Of a DNA stretch of 64,000 nt, positions 45,635 through 55,377 are shown one piece after another. Position 1 is the first letter of the stretch. Each line of letters starts with the position of its first letter. Location: NCBI GenBank assembly GCA_965216135.1, contig CBDCFL010000019.1, positions 124,001-188,000 of the forward strand. The letters run 5' to 3'. The translations under genes and the position numbers were made by a program. The notes beneath the pieces are model-generated. The model was not told where the DNA came from. It did not search any database and saw only the letters and a program-made list of their open reading frames with translations. Origin of the DNA: CBDCFL01 sp965216135. GTDB lineage: Bacteria > Pseudomonadota > Alphaproteobacteria > Rhodobacterales > Rhodobacteraceae.

Positions 45635-45727
45635 CCCGTCACGCGCCGCTTGACCGCCGATGCGGGGGTTGCGGTAACAGCCCCGTGCCCTTAGATACCG
45701 CGCGATGCTGGTCCAAAGGCTAATCGC

Positions 45728-46084
45728 ATGGGAAATGTCGTCCTCATTGTCCACCTGATCCTGGCGTTTTGCCTGATCGGCATTGTGCTGCTGCAACGCT
45801 CTGAGGGCGGCGGTCTGGGCATCGGCGGTGGTGGCGGCCTGGCTTCGGCCCGTGGTGCTGCGACGGCGCTTGGCAAGCTGACCTGGGCCTTCGCGATCGC
45901 CTTTATTGCCACCTCGATTACGCTGACGATCATCGCTGCACAAAACTCGGCCACCGCATCGGTTCTTGACCGTATTCGCGATCAGCCTATCGTGGAAGAG
46001 CCAGCGCCCACAGCACCCGAAGGCGGCTCGCTCTTGCCGCCGGGTGAAAATGACGAGCCGCTCGTCCCGCCGCGCGCCGACTAG
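45728..46084 (+). CDS. secG: Preprotein translocase subunit SecG
   Basis: The 118-residue protein has the SecG layout: helix 1 (VVLIVHLILAFCLIGIVLLQ), RSEGGGLGIGGGGGL linker, and helix 2 (WAFAIAFIATSITLTIIAA), then a Pro/Glu-rich tail. It assists SecYE-dependent export. It directly precedes pyrG, as in many relatives. Confidence 0.93.
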   Translation: MGNVVLIVHLILAFCLIGIVLLQRSEGGGLGIGGGGGLASARGAATALGKLTWAFAIAFIATSITLTIIAAQNSATASVLDRIRDQPIVEEPAPTAPEGGSLLPPGENDEPLVPPRAD

Positions 46085-46237
46085 GGATTGAGCAGGCGGC
46101 GCGTTCGCCATCATCATCTTGAGGAATTCTTGCCAATCGAGCCCGAATCGGTTAGCGGTTAAATCCCGTGATGCAGGGTCCAAACGGACCGTGAATTGCA
46201 TCGCAAAATTGCAGGGTCACGGGAGATATTCCAGCAT

Positions 46238-47881
46238 ATGGCGCGATTTGTCTTCATCACCGGCGGCGTGGTGTCTTCACTCGGAAAAGGCCTGGCGTCG
46301 GCGGCATTAGGCGCATTGTTGCAGGCCCACGGATTTTCGGTTCGCCTGCGCAAACTGGACCCCTATCTCAATGTCGATCCCGGCACGATGTCGCCCTTTG
46401 AACATGGCGAGGTCTTTGTCACCGACGATGGTGCCGAGACCGATCTGGACCTTGGCCATTACGAACGATTTACCGGCGTTGCCGCACGCAGCACTGACTC
46501 GGTCAGCGCTGGCCGCATCTATTCAACGGTTCTGGAAAAAGAGCGCCGCGGAGATTATTTGGGCAAAACCATTCAGGTAATCCCGCATGTAACCAATGAA
46601 ATCAAAGACTTCATCTCAATCGGCCAAGATGAGGTGGATTTCATGCTTTGCGAAATTGGCGGCACGGTCGGCGACATCGAAGGCCTACCATTTTTTGAGG
46701 CCATTCGCCAATATGCCCAGGACAAACCACGCGGCAACTGTATTTTCATGCATCTCACGCTCTTGCCCTGGATCGCCGCCGCCGGCGAGCTGAAAACCAA
46801 ACCCACGCAGCATTCGGTCAAGGAATTGCGCTCCATCGGCATCGCGCCCGATATTCTGGTCTGCCGGTCTGACCGGAAAATCCCCAAGAAAGAGCGCGAT
46901 AAACTGGCGCTTTTCTGTAACGTCCGCCCGGAAAGCGTCATTGCGGCTTATGATCTGAAATCCATCTATGAAGCGCCGCTTGCCTATCACGAGCAGGGCC
47001 TGGATCAGGCGGTTCTGGATGCTTTTGGCATCTCGCCTGCGCCCAAACCCAATCTGGCCAGATGGGAGGATGTGGCCGACCGCCTGCATAACCACGAAGG
47101 CGAAGTCAAAGTTGCCATCGTCGGCAAATATACTCAGCTCGAGGACGCCTATAAATCGGTCGGCGAAGCGCTCACCCACGGCGGGATGGCCAATCGTGTC
47201 AAAGTGGCGGTCGAATGGATCGACGCGGAGATATTCGAGCGCGACGATCCCGCGCCGATGCTGGAAGGATTTGACGCCATCCTGGTGCCCGGCGGCTTTG
47301 GCGAGCGCGGCACCGAGGGCAAGATCAAGGCCGCGCAATTTGCCCGCGAAAAAGGCGTGCCCTATCTCGGTATCTGCCTTGGTATGCAGATGGCGGTGAT
47401 CGAAGCGGCGCGCAATCTGGCCGGTCTGGCCGATGCGGGATCAGAGGAATTTGACCACGAGGCCGGGCGCAAGCGTTACACGCCGGTGATCTATCACCTC
47501 AAGGAATGGGTGCAGGGCAACCAAACCGTGGCGCGAAAGGTGGACGACGACAAGGGCGGCACAATGCGCCTTGGTGCCTATACCGCGCATCTGGCCGGCG
47601 GTTCTAAAGTCGCCGAAATCTACGGCGAAACAGTGATCGAGGAACGCCACCGGCATCGCTATGAGGTGGACAATAAGTACCGGGAAATCCTGGAAAAATG
47701 CGGGCTGATCTTTTCAGGCATGTCGCCGGATGGCCGCCTGCCGGAAATCGTCGAATGGCGCGACCACCCGTGGTTCATCGGCGTGCAATATCACCCCGAG
47801 CTGAAATCCAAACCCTTCGCCCCTGCCCCCTTGTTCGCCGATTTCGTCCGCGCCGCCAAAGAGGTCAGCCGGTTGGTGTGA
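46238..47881 (+). CDS. pyrG: CTP synthase
   Basis: The 547-residue enzyme starts MARFVFITGGVVSSLGKGLASAALG (synthetase P-loop) and has a class I glutamine amidotransferase domain with GICLGMQM nucleophile Cys and the HPE triad end (YHPELKSKP). It aminates UTP to CTP. The ATG at 46238 matches family starts; the frame upstream to 46196 is not conserved-looking. Confidence 0.97.
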   Translation: MARFVFITGGVVSSLGKGLASAALGALLQAHGFSVRLRKLDPYLNVDPGTMSPFEHGEVFVTDDGAETDLDLGHYERFTGVAARSTDSVSAGRIYSTVLEKERRGDYLGKTIQVIPHVTNEIKDFISIGQDEVDFMLCEIGGTVGDIEGLPFFEAIRQYAQDKPRGNCIFMHLTLLPWIAAAGELKTKPTQHSVKELRSIGIAPDILVCRSDRKIPKKERDKLALFCNVRPESVIAAYDLKSIYEAPLAYHEQGLDQAVLDAFGISPAPKPNLARWEDVADRLHNHEGEVKVAIVGKYTQLEDAYKSVGEALTHGGMANRVKVAVEWIDAEIFERDDPAPMLEGFDAILVPGGFGERGTEGKIKAAQFAREKGVPYLGICLGMQMAVIEAARNLAGLADAGSEEFDHEAGRKRYTPVIYHLKEWVQGNQTVARKVDDDKGGTMRLGAYTAHLAGGSKVAEIYGETVIEERHRHRYEVDNKYREILEKCGLIFSGMSPDGRLPEIVEWRDHPWFIGVQYHPELKSKPFAPAPLFADFVRAAKEVSRLV

Positions 47882-48672
47882 ACGCCCAATTTACGGCGAT
47901 ATTCTTTGCTTTGTGATCGCCAATCCCCGGTCCGGAGTAAAGAACGGTATCAGTGTCAGAGGGCGCGCGGTCTCGACAATCTCGGGCGCTTCAATCCCGG
48001 CCAGTTTTCGGATTTCTTCGGATGTTAGGGCCGTGGCATCGGCCTCGTTGCGAGAATACCCGATTTCAATGACATTCACCCGCGTCGTCGCAAACACATA
48101 GGGTCCGAAATATTGCAGCTGAACGCCAGCTTCGACCAGCGCCAAAGCGAGTTCGCCGGCGATTTCCGGTGGCACCTCGTCGCCATACCAGACCGCGTTA
48201 GATGCCAGATCCTGCGATTTTGATGATCTGGCAACCGGTGTGAAAGCATATAAGATTTCATCCGCGCCCGCCTCGCTCAGCAAATCCGCGGCATCGCTGG
48301 TCCAGGCCTCGACGGTGCGCCCGATCGTGCCGCGATCGGCGGCTTTCGGGGTGGCCTCAACGGGTGGACGCAACACTTTAATCTTTAGGAAGAGATGGAG
48401 TGTTGAGCATGAAGTATCGTCGTCGCATTTACTATTCGGCCACGCAGCGGGCTGAGATTTGGGATCGTTGGCAGCGCGGAGAGTCGATGAGTTCGATTGG
48501 GCGGGTGTTTGACCGGCAATCATCCTCGGTCTTTTCCGTTATCTCGCCGACAGGCGGCATCCGCCCGCCAGGTCGCAGACGTGGTAGCCGCGCCCTGAGC
48601 CTTTCTGAGCGCGAGGAGATTTCGCGCGGGCTTAGCATCAAACGATCACTTCGCGTGATCGCCCACCAATTA

Positions 48673-49835
48673 TACCAACGGCATCAATTTCTGACTCTGT
48701 GGGGATTCCCAAATCGGTTTTGATCTGATTCAAGGTTGGCAAAGGAGGATCGCCATGCCAGCCAGTGTTCCGCTTCGTCGCGACTTTGATGCCCGCCACC
48801 TTCGTAAACTCGCCAGCCGTTGCAAGGATGCCCGGCAGAGCCGCCGTCTGTTGTCTCTTGCGGCGGTCTACGATGGCATGAGCCGTGGAGAGGCCGCAAG
48901 GATCGGTGGGATGGATCGCCAAACCCTGCGGGACTGGGTTCACCGGTTCAACGAAGAGGGACCGGATGGCCTCACCAACCGCAAGGGCGCGGGCCGGACG
49001 CGCTACCTGAGCGATGTCCAGATGAAAGAACTTGGCGAGATTGTCGAGACCGGCCCCGATCCGGCGGTGGACGGGGTTGTCCGCTGGCGGCGGATCGACC
49101 TGAAGCGGGTGATCGAGGCGCGCTTTGGCGTCATCTATTCCGAGCGCGGGATATCCAGACTGCTTGGCGAACTGGGCTTTGCCCATATCAGCGCCCGCCC
49201 GCAGCATCCCAGGCAGGATAAGCGGATCATCGAGGCGTTTAAAAAAAACTTCGCCGACACGCTCCAGGTGCATATAGCTGACCTGCCAGCGGGAACGCCG
49301 GTGGAGATCTGGTTCCAGGACGAAGCACGCCTTGGCCAGAAGAATGGCCTGACGCGCCTGTGGGCGAGAAAGGGCACGCGCCCCCGCCAGCCGGCCGATC
49401 AGCGCTATCACAACGCCTATCTGTTCGGCGCCATCTGTCCGGCTCACGGCAAGGGGGCGGCGCTCATGCTGCCTTGGGCGGACGCGCAAGCCATGCAGAT
49501 GCATCTCGACGAGATCAGCCGCCACGTCGCCCGAAAGGCCCATGCGGTTGTGCTGATGGATCGGGCCGGATGGCACACCACCGGCAAACTCAAAGTCCCG
49601 AAGAACCTCACCATCATCCTGCTGCCATCGCGCGCTCCGGAACTGAACCCGGTGGAAAATATCTGGCAGTACTTGCGCGCCAATTGGCTCTCCAACCGCG
49701 TGTTCGAAGACTACAATGCCATCGTCGATGCTGGATGCGAAGCTTGGAACAAGCTCATCGCACAGCCCGAAACCATCACATCAATCGGAATGCGAAAATG
49801 GGCCCATATCGGTCAATGTTAAATGCCGCTGGTAT
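48673..49835 (+). mobile_element. IS630-C, inserted inside IS30
   Basis: Ends TACCAACGGC (48673) and, inverted, ATACCAGCGGC (49835); TA on both sides (48671-48672, 49836-49837). It is 1163 bp long with a GGGATTCCC box before the transposase. It inserted after the IS30, since excision restores the IS30 gene. Confidence 0.92.
48755..49822 (+). CDS. IS630-C transposase, single frame
   Basis: 355 residues: helix-turn-helix region (ARQSRRLLSLAAVYDGMSRGEAARIGGMDRQTLRDWVHRF), then DDE domain with WFQDEARLGQ, MDRAGWH and PSRAPELNPVENIWQYL. At FKKNF it has TTT followed by eight As, read straight through in one frame, unlike the B and D copies. It ends at TAA 49820-49822, just before the right terminal repeat. 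Likely an active transposase. Confidence 0.93.
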   Translation: MPASVPLRRDFDARHLRKLASRCKDARQSRRLLSLAAVYDGMSRGEAARIGGMDRQTLRDWVHRFNEEGPDGLTNRKGAGRTRYLSDVQMKELGEIVETGPDPAVDGVVRWRRIDLKRVIEARFGVIYSERGISRLLGELGFAHISARPQHPRQDKRIIEAFKKNFADTLQVHIADLPAGTPVEIWFQDEARLGQKNGLTRLWARKGTRPRQPADQRYHNAYLFGAICPAHGKGAALMLPWADAQAMQMHLDEISRHVARKAHAVVLMDRAGWHTTGKLKVPKNLTIILLPSRAPELNPVENIWQYLRANWLSNRVFEDYNAIVDAGCEAWNKLIAQPETITSIGMRKWAHIGQC

Positions 49836-51606
49836 TAGGACGCGCGCCCTCAACCATCAGCCGCGAGGTTCGACGGAATGGCGGATCTGCTAACTATCGC
49901 GCGACGACCTCTGATCAGGCAGCATGGGATCGCGCATTGCGCCCCAAGACATGCAAGCTGGCTTGCCACCCAGCTTTGGCCCAAGCAGTATCGGCAAAGC
50001 TTCGGCGCAAGTGGTCACCCGAGCAGATTGCGGGCTGGCTCAAGCGTACGTTCCCGAAAAAAGCGCAGAAACAAGTGTCGCACGAAACGATATACAGAAG
50101 CCTTTATATACAGGCGCGCGGCGTACTGAAGAAGGAGTTGCTGGAGCATCTGCGCGCCAAACGCACTGTCCGGCGCTCCAAGCATGCAAGCCTCAAGCGC
50201 AACGGTTTGGGGCAGATCAAAAACGCCGTATCGATCAGTCAAAGACCCGCGTCCGTGGAAGACAGAGCGGTGCCAGGGCATTGGGAAGGCGATCTGATCG
50301 GAGGGTCGAAGAACAGTTATATAGCGACCCTAGTGGAACGCCATTCGCGGTATGTGATGCTGGTCAAAGTCGCCAACAAGGACACCGAAAGCGTCATCTC
50401 TGGGCTAATCAAATCGGCACAGAGATTGCCACGCGAACTCTACAAGTCCCTGACATGGGATCGCGGCAAAGAGCTGGCAGATCACCCGCGCCTGACCATA
50501 GCGACCGATATCGACGTCTACTTTTGCGACCCACACTCCCCGTGGCAACGCGGTTCGAACGAAAACACCAACCGGCTTCTCCGGCAATATCTGCCAAGGG
50601 GAACTGATTTATCCGTTCATTCTCAAGCAAAGCTCAGCGCGATCGCACGTCAGTTGAACGAAAGGCCTCGCAAGACCTTGCAATACCAAACGCCAGCAGA
50701 GAAATTTGCCGAGTGTGTTGCGTCGATCAGTTGAGCCCGCCGGTAATAAAGGACGACGATTTCTGAGGCGGCAAACAATGCCGCGGGCTGCGGCCCGTAG
50801 AAATCGGGAAATGCGTTGACCGGTAGGCCCAAACACGGTGCGGCAAAGGCTGCGCCAGCAAGTGCGGTTACTTCTGATTGCTGTATTTCCGCGCATGCGC
50901 CCTGCACCGCAGTCAGAATATAGCGAACATTGTCCTCGCCAGAGTTAGGGTCTTCCTGAATTTCCGCTTCAAGGTCAAAGGACTGGGCATTCTCCCCGCA
51001 AAACGGAACAAATATGTGGTCCAGCAGGGTCGTTTCTAGGTTTTTGACGAAGATCAGAATTTTCTCGCCGCTCCTGAATCGCTCCGATCTCAAGGCGATG
51101 GCGTGATAAGTGGCCTGATGATTGCGCGATTGCAGCCACACGTCTTTGTTGGCCTAAACCTGCAATTCCACCCCGCGCCCGTCACGCACCTCGTTGGGAT
51201 CAGACACCGCATCACGGATCGAGAACGCATATTTGAACGACCGGTTCTGCATATCGGCCAGCGCCGAGACCAGAATCAGCAATCCTGCCAGGCCAAACAG
51301 CCCAAACGCCACCCGCACTTTGCGCCGTTCTGCTGAATTGATCAGGAACAGCCCGGCAACCAGACAGAATATCGCGAAAAACGATGGCCCGCTGCGATCA
51401 GCAAGCGAGGTTGCACCCTCAAGCCAGTCCAGGCTGAACAGCGTTTCAAACATGTCACACCTCCATTCAAATCCGGGAGGACTCTAATGCATTGAATAAG
51501 GTAATGCATTTTGCCCGGATTGGGCCCCTCAATCAAGGGTCCACCCCGCCTCGGTGCCTGCGGATGGCGAAACCCCCGCCTGCGCCGAGCGCCGACTGGT
51601 CTGGCC

Positions 51607-52266
51607 TCAGCTCATATCTTCGGGAAACGCAGAGGAACCAGAGCCGCGTTCCACATTTCGCTGCACGAACGAGCCTATGAATGCGCCAATCACCAATGTG
51701 GCCAGATCCATCAAATCCTGCGACAGGCCGGAAGAGGACCAAAGCAGCGCCAGCACGATCAACAGCAAACCCAGCGACGCCGTTACCAACGGCAACCCGG
51801 TAAAGCCGAGCTTGGTAAAAGTGCCAGTGCTGCCTAACAGGCTGCTAATGCGGACATATTGGTTGATCGCCTCCTCGCTCTTGTCCATGATTAGTGGCTC
51901 AAGCAAATCGCGATCCTCATTCGGGATCGTCTGTTTCGAGGCGCGCAAGGCCGTGCGCAAGAGCGACCCGCCCAGAAACGAACCCACGATCGCAGCGAAC
52001 ATCAGGAATGTCGCCTCGGGGTTGTTTTCGAGAATGCGCAGAAAGATCGAGTCCTCTGGTGCAAGTCCGGCGACAGGGTCCAGCACCCCGACCATCACGA
52101 CAAATACTATGGCCGCGCCAAACGACAACACTGCCATGACGACAAATATCAAGCCCGCATAGGCCTGCAATTTCTGGATCTGCACGACCTGCGGCTTATC
52201 CATATCTGACTTGACGTTCCGGCGACGTTCGGTCCCGCCAGTTTCCGAACCATTGTGTTCGGCCAT
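51607..52266 (-). CDS. Four-helix membrane protein of unknown function
   Basis: The 219-residue protein has hydrophobic segments at about 37-62, 86-105, 155-175 and 188-206 (LMDLATLVIGAFIGSFVQR), with a cytosolic-looking acidic region (PNEDRDLLEPLIMDKSEEAINQYVRI) between helices 2 and 3. A strong GGAGG site precedes ATG 52266. It is followed by the two-helix gene (47.9-51.45 kb). I cannot place either in a family. IS630-D lies 30 bp upstream of its start, so its native promoter may be cut off. Confidence 0.7.
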   Translation of the reverse strand: MAEHNGSETGGTERRRNVKSDMDKPQVVQIQKLQAYAGLIFVVMAVLSFGAAIVFVVMVGVLDPVAGLAPEDSIFLRILENNPEATFLMFAAIVGSFLGGSLLRTALRASKQTIPNEDRDLLEPLIMDKSEEAINQYVRISSLLGSTGTFTKLGFTGLPLVTASLGLLLIVLALLWSSSGLSQDLMDLATLVIGAFIGSFVQRNVERGSGSSAFPEDMS

Positions 52267-52296
52267 GACAATCCTCCTTCAAAAATAGATGTATTA

Positions 52297-53457
52297 TACC
52301 AACGGCCCTAGTCGTTGACCGTTTTGGCCCATTGTCTGGTAGTGATTGACGTGATTGCGGTTTTGTCGTTTGCAAAGAAGTTCCATGCTTTGCAACACCT
52401 GTCGACGATCTGCTCATAATTGTCGAAGACGGATATGGCGAGCTTGTTGGCACGCAGATAAGCCCACACATTTTCCATCGGGTTGAGTTCAGGGGAATAG
52501 GGCGGGAGTTTGAGCAGGGTGATGTTGTCGGGTACCTCCAGCTCTGCCGAACCGTGCCAGCCAGCGCCATCCAGAATGAGAAGGGCATGTGCGCCCGATG
52601 CGACGGTTTTAGCGATCTCGGCGAGATGCGCGCTCATGGCCTGTGTGTCGGCATGTGGCATGATCAGAGCGGCCGCTTCAGCCCGTTCCGGGCAGACGGC
52701 GCCGAAAATGTAGCTCCAGATATAGCGGGTGTCGCGCGGGGCACGGGGGCGTGTTCCACGCTCGGCCCAGATACGGGTGAGCGTGCCCTGCTGGCCAACC
52801 CGCGCTTCATCCTGAAACCATATCTCCAGGGGCTTGCTGCGGGCTGTTTCCGGCAAGGCTGCTTCTACCTCTGCGGCGAAGTTTTTTTAAAAGCCTCCTG
52901 TGCATCCGGGTCGGATTTCGGATGCTGCGGGCGCACCGACAGACGCCGAAAGCCCAGGCTTGCCAATTGTTTGCCAACAGTTCGCTCATGCATGGTGACG
53001 CCGAAGCGCTCTTCGATCTTGCGTTTCAGATCAATGCGCCGCCAGCGCACAACCCCATCGGTTTCGGGGTCGGGACCCGCCCGAACCATTTCCGCCAACT
53101 CCTCCTTCTGTGCCGCGCTCAGCAGACAGGGTGGATCCGGCGGGCGACGGTTGAACAGGCCCGACACGCCCTCCGCATTGTAACGGTGGGCCCAATCCCG
53201 CAGCGTCTGCCGATCCATGCCGCAGTTTTCTGCCGCCGTCTTGCGGTCAACCCCATCCAGAACCAGGGCAATCGCCAACATCCGTCGCGCCGCTTTCCCA
53301 TCCCGGCACCGCGCCGCTTCCTGGCGAAGCTCGCCTGCGGACTTGTCTTTGCGCGTAATCCTTACTGCCATCAAAGCCTCCCTTGCCTTGATGCCACTGA
53401 ATCAGATCACGCCGCTCGTGGGAATCCCCTTGAGTCAAATCTGGGGGCCGTTGGTAT
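52297..53457 (-). mobile_element. IS630-D, between the membrane operon and a TerB-like gene
   Basis: Ends TACCAACGGCCC (52297) and, inverted, ATACCAACGGCCC (53457), with TA at 52295-52296 and 53458-53459. A GGGAATCCCC box lies near the transposase start. It sits in what was a ~100-bp divergent promoter region. Confidence 0.92.
52308..53374 (-). CDS. IS630-D transposase in two frames with an A7 slippery tract
   Basis: ORF A (from 53374 or 53371, MAVRITRKDKSAGELRQEAARCRDG) ends EAFKKTSPQR* at 52865; ORF B carries NFAAEVEAALPETARSKPLEIWFQDEARVGQ, LDGAGWH and PPYSPELNPMENVWAYL and ends at 52308. The frames meet at TTTTAAAAAAAC; a -1 slip there gives FKKNFAAEVEAALP, matching IS630-C. Programmed -1 frameshifting at A-rich tracts is known for some members of the family. 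Confidence 0.88.
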
Positions 53458-53543
53458 TAAAACTGTGCCAAATTATGCGTTGCGGCCCGCGCTCTGGCAA
53501 GAGAGCTTGATCCGCTCTTTGCCAAATGCGCGCCGATGGCTAT

Positions 53544-53993
53544 ATGGACACTATGCTGAACGGTTTGAAAAACCTCCTGAACGGCACCGCCACCGAGCGC
53601 CTGCCGGAACCGGATGCGCGGCTTGCGCTCGCGGCGCTCTTGGTGCGGCTGGCGCGTTCTGACGGTGATTATGCGCAGGTCGAGATTGCCCAGATCGACA
53701 GGGTTCTGGCTGCCCGCTTCGCCCTTTCGCCGTTTGAAGTAGCGAAATTGCGCGGCGAGGCCGAAAAAATAGAGGCCGAAGCGCCGGACACGGTGCGATT
53801 TACCCGCGCCATCAAAGATGGAGTTCCTTACGAGGACCGCCTTGGCGTGATCGAAACGCTCTGGGGCGTGGTTTTGGCCGATGGCCATCGCGATCACGAA
53901 GAAAGCGGGTTGCTCCGGTTGGTCGCCGATTTGCTTGGCGTCAACGACCGCGACAGCAATATGGCGCGTCTGCGGGTGGAACGCGGCCGTTGA
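53544..53993 (+). CDS. TerB-like (tellurite resistance B type) protein
   Basis: Small helical protein of about 149 residues (MDTMLNGLKNLLNG; a second in-frame ATG at 53553) with ALAALLVRLARSDGDYAQVEIAQIDRVLAARF and VIETLWGVVLADGHRDHEESGLLRLVADLLGV, the two-repeat acidic TerB/DjlA-N pattern likely to bind metal or protein partners. Its stop overlaps the start of the next gene (TTGA). Role unclear; many such proteins are not linked to tellurite. Confidence 0.8.
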   Translation: MDTMLNGLKNLLNGTATERLPEPDARLALAALLVRLARSDGDYAQVEIAQIDRVLAARFALSPFEVAKLRGEAEKIEAEAPDTVRFTRAIKDGVPYEDRLGVIETLWGVVLADGHRDHEESGLLRLVADLLGVNDRDSNMARLRVERGR

Positions 53994-54718
53994 TCGCCAG
54001 CCTGCCGATGTATGATTTGCCATCGACCGCCGCGGCTAATGACAGGTTTTGGACGCTCGTGCGCGGGTTTGTTGGCCACGGACCAACCAAGCTGTCGCGC
54101 AACACGGATCCTTGGATCGACTGGCAGAGCCCGGATCTGTTACTGTCGCAGACATGTGGTTTACCTTATCGCACCCGACTTCATGAGCATGTGCAGCTGG
54201 TGGGCACGCCGGATTACGGGCTTTGCACAGAACAAGGATATTACTATTCGGTCCTTTTGACGCGAAGATCGGACGACAAGAACCTGAGAAACTACAGTAA
54301 TCGAATATTCGCTTACAATGAGCAGGGATCGCAATCCGGCTGGTCGGCACCGCAATATCATGCCCAGGTCCTTGGGTTCTGGTTCAATCGAACGCTTGCC
54401 ACGGGCTCGCATTTGGCCAGTGCACTGGCCGTGGCCGAGCAGCGCGCTGACATAACCGCACTTGATGCTGTAACTTGGCAGCTCATTGGCAAAACTGACG
54501 CCAGGTTCTCGCACCTTGACGTCATCGCGCGCACCGATCCAACGCCCGGCCTGCCGATGATAACCGCGAAATCACGCGATCCCGGCCCGATATTTCGCGC
54601 TCTACAAACGGCCATCGAGGCGCTTGACGAAAATGACCGCCAGATCCTGCACCTGACCGGCATCACCAGAATTGAGGCGGATCGTTATCTTGCGGTTCCA
54701 ATCCCGCTGACGTTTTGA
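53990..54718 (+). CDS. PhnD-like substrate-binding domain protein
   Basis: TTG start at 53990 (MIASLPMYDLPSTAAANDRFWTLVRG), 242 residues. LLLSQTCGLPYRTRL, FAYNEQGSQSGW and DITALDAVTWQLI match the PhnD/SsuA (type II periplasmic binding) fold of phosphonate/phosphite transporters. It has no signal peptide, so it may be a cytoplasmic binding domain or wrongly started. The TerB pair and lack of an ABC partner directly beside it leave its job open; the ABC gene downstream belongs to an amino-acid-type system. Confidence 0.72.
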   Translation: MIASLPMYDLPSTAAANDRFWTLVRGFVGHGPTKLSRNTDPWIDWQSPDLLLSQTCGLPYRTRLHEHVQLVGTPDYGLCTEQGYYYSVLLTRRSDDKNLRNYSNRIFAYNEQGSQSGWSAPQYHAQVLGFWFNRTLATGSHLASALAVAEQRADITALDAVTWQLIGKTDARFSHLDVIARTDPTPGLPMITAKSRDPGPIFRALQTAIEALDENDRQILHLTGITRIEADRYLAVPIPLTF

Positions 54719-55377
54719 CGCAGTTCTTGCTGCGTGCTGTATAATTTCGCTCTAGCCCGCAATGGGTTGCTGGTAATTGGGCGTTGCAATTGCATAGAAA
54801 ATCCGCCCTACTTGGTCACCGGTAATAGGGGGGTGAGCACGCTTGGCAAATTCTGATGTGCCCGTCATCGAAATTCGCGATCTACACAAGGCATATGGTG
54901 CGCTGGAAGTGCTGAAAGGCGTCGATCTGGTCGCCCACGCGGGCAACGTCATTTCGCTGATCGGATCATCGGGGTCTGGAAAATCCACGCTTTTGCGTTG
55001 TGCCAACCTGTTGGAAGAAAGCCAGCAGGGCGAAATCCTGTTTCATGGAGAGCCGATCACCTGGAAAGGCACCGGCCACAACCGCCACCCAAGCGACCGT
55101 GCCCAGGTGACGCGCATTCGCACCGAATTGTCGATGGTTTTCCAACAGTTCAATCTGTGGGCGCATATGTCGATCCTGCAAAACGTCATGGAAGCGCCGG
55201 TAACAGTGCTGGGTCAGGACAAGGACGAAGTTGAAACCCGTGCCCGCAAGCTGCTGGACAAGGTCGGTATCGGCGACAAGGCCTATGTGTATCCCGCCCA
55301 GTTATCTGGCGGCCAGCAGCAGCGCGCCGCCATTGCCCGCGGGCTTTGCATGGAACCCAAGGCGCTGTTGTTTGATG

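Larger units (their letters stand above)
48357..50734 (+). mobile_element. IS30 family element, itself interrupted by IS630-C
   Basis: Terminal repeats TCAAC....GACGCAACAC occur at the left end (48357) and inverted at the right end (50734); GCC flanks both (48354-48356, 50735-50737), a 3-bp target duplication usual for IS30. Without the inner IS630-C it is 1213 bp. The right repeat overlaps the end of the transposase gene. Confidence 0.9.
48409..50734 (+). pseudogene. IS30 family transposase, split by IS630-C
   Basis: The 5' part MKYRRRIYYSATQRAEIWDRWQRGESM...SLRVIAHQL ends at the IS630 insertion; the 3' part GRAPSTISREVRRNGG...WSPEQIAGWLKRTFP...GHWEGDLIGGSKNSYIATLVERHSRYVMLVK...FCDPHSPWQRGSNENTNRLLRQYLP finishes at TGA 50734. 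Deleting IS630-C and one TA rejoins them in frame (HQL-GRAPSTISREV), giving a normal ~386-residue IS30 transposase with DDE catalytic domain. Confidence 0.9.
47891..51453 (-). pseudogene. Two-helix membrane protein with unknown C-terminal domain, broken by an amber codon and nested IS30/IS630
   Basis: The gene starts at ATG 51453 after GGAGGTG. The N-terminus has two membrane helices (FFAIFCLVAGLFLI and VAFGLFGLAGLLILVSALA). TAG at 51156-51154 interrupts an otherwise continuous frame (RGVELQV*ANKDVWLQSRN). A soluble domain follows to YYRR at 50740, where IS30 intervenes; coding resumes as TPKAADRGTIGRTVEAWT at 48350 and ends at 47891. Removing IS30 and one GCC gives a 393-codon frame. I do not recognise the domain. 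It belongs with the four-helix gene at 51.6-52.3 kb. Confidence 0.75.

Noticed and set aside
51154..51156. In-frame TAG as pyrrolysine or other recoding
   Set aside because: No pyl genes or recoding element seen, and the gene is also broken by IS30, so a nonsense mutation is simpler.
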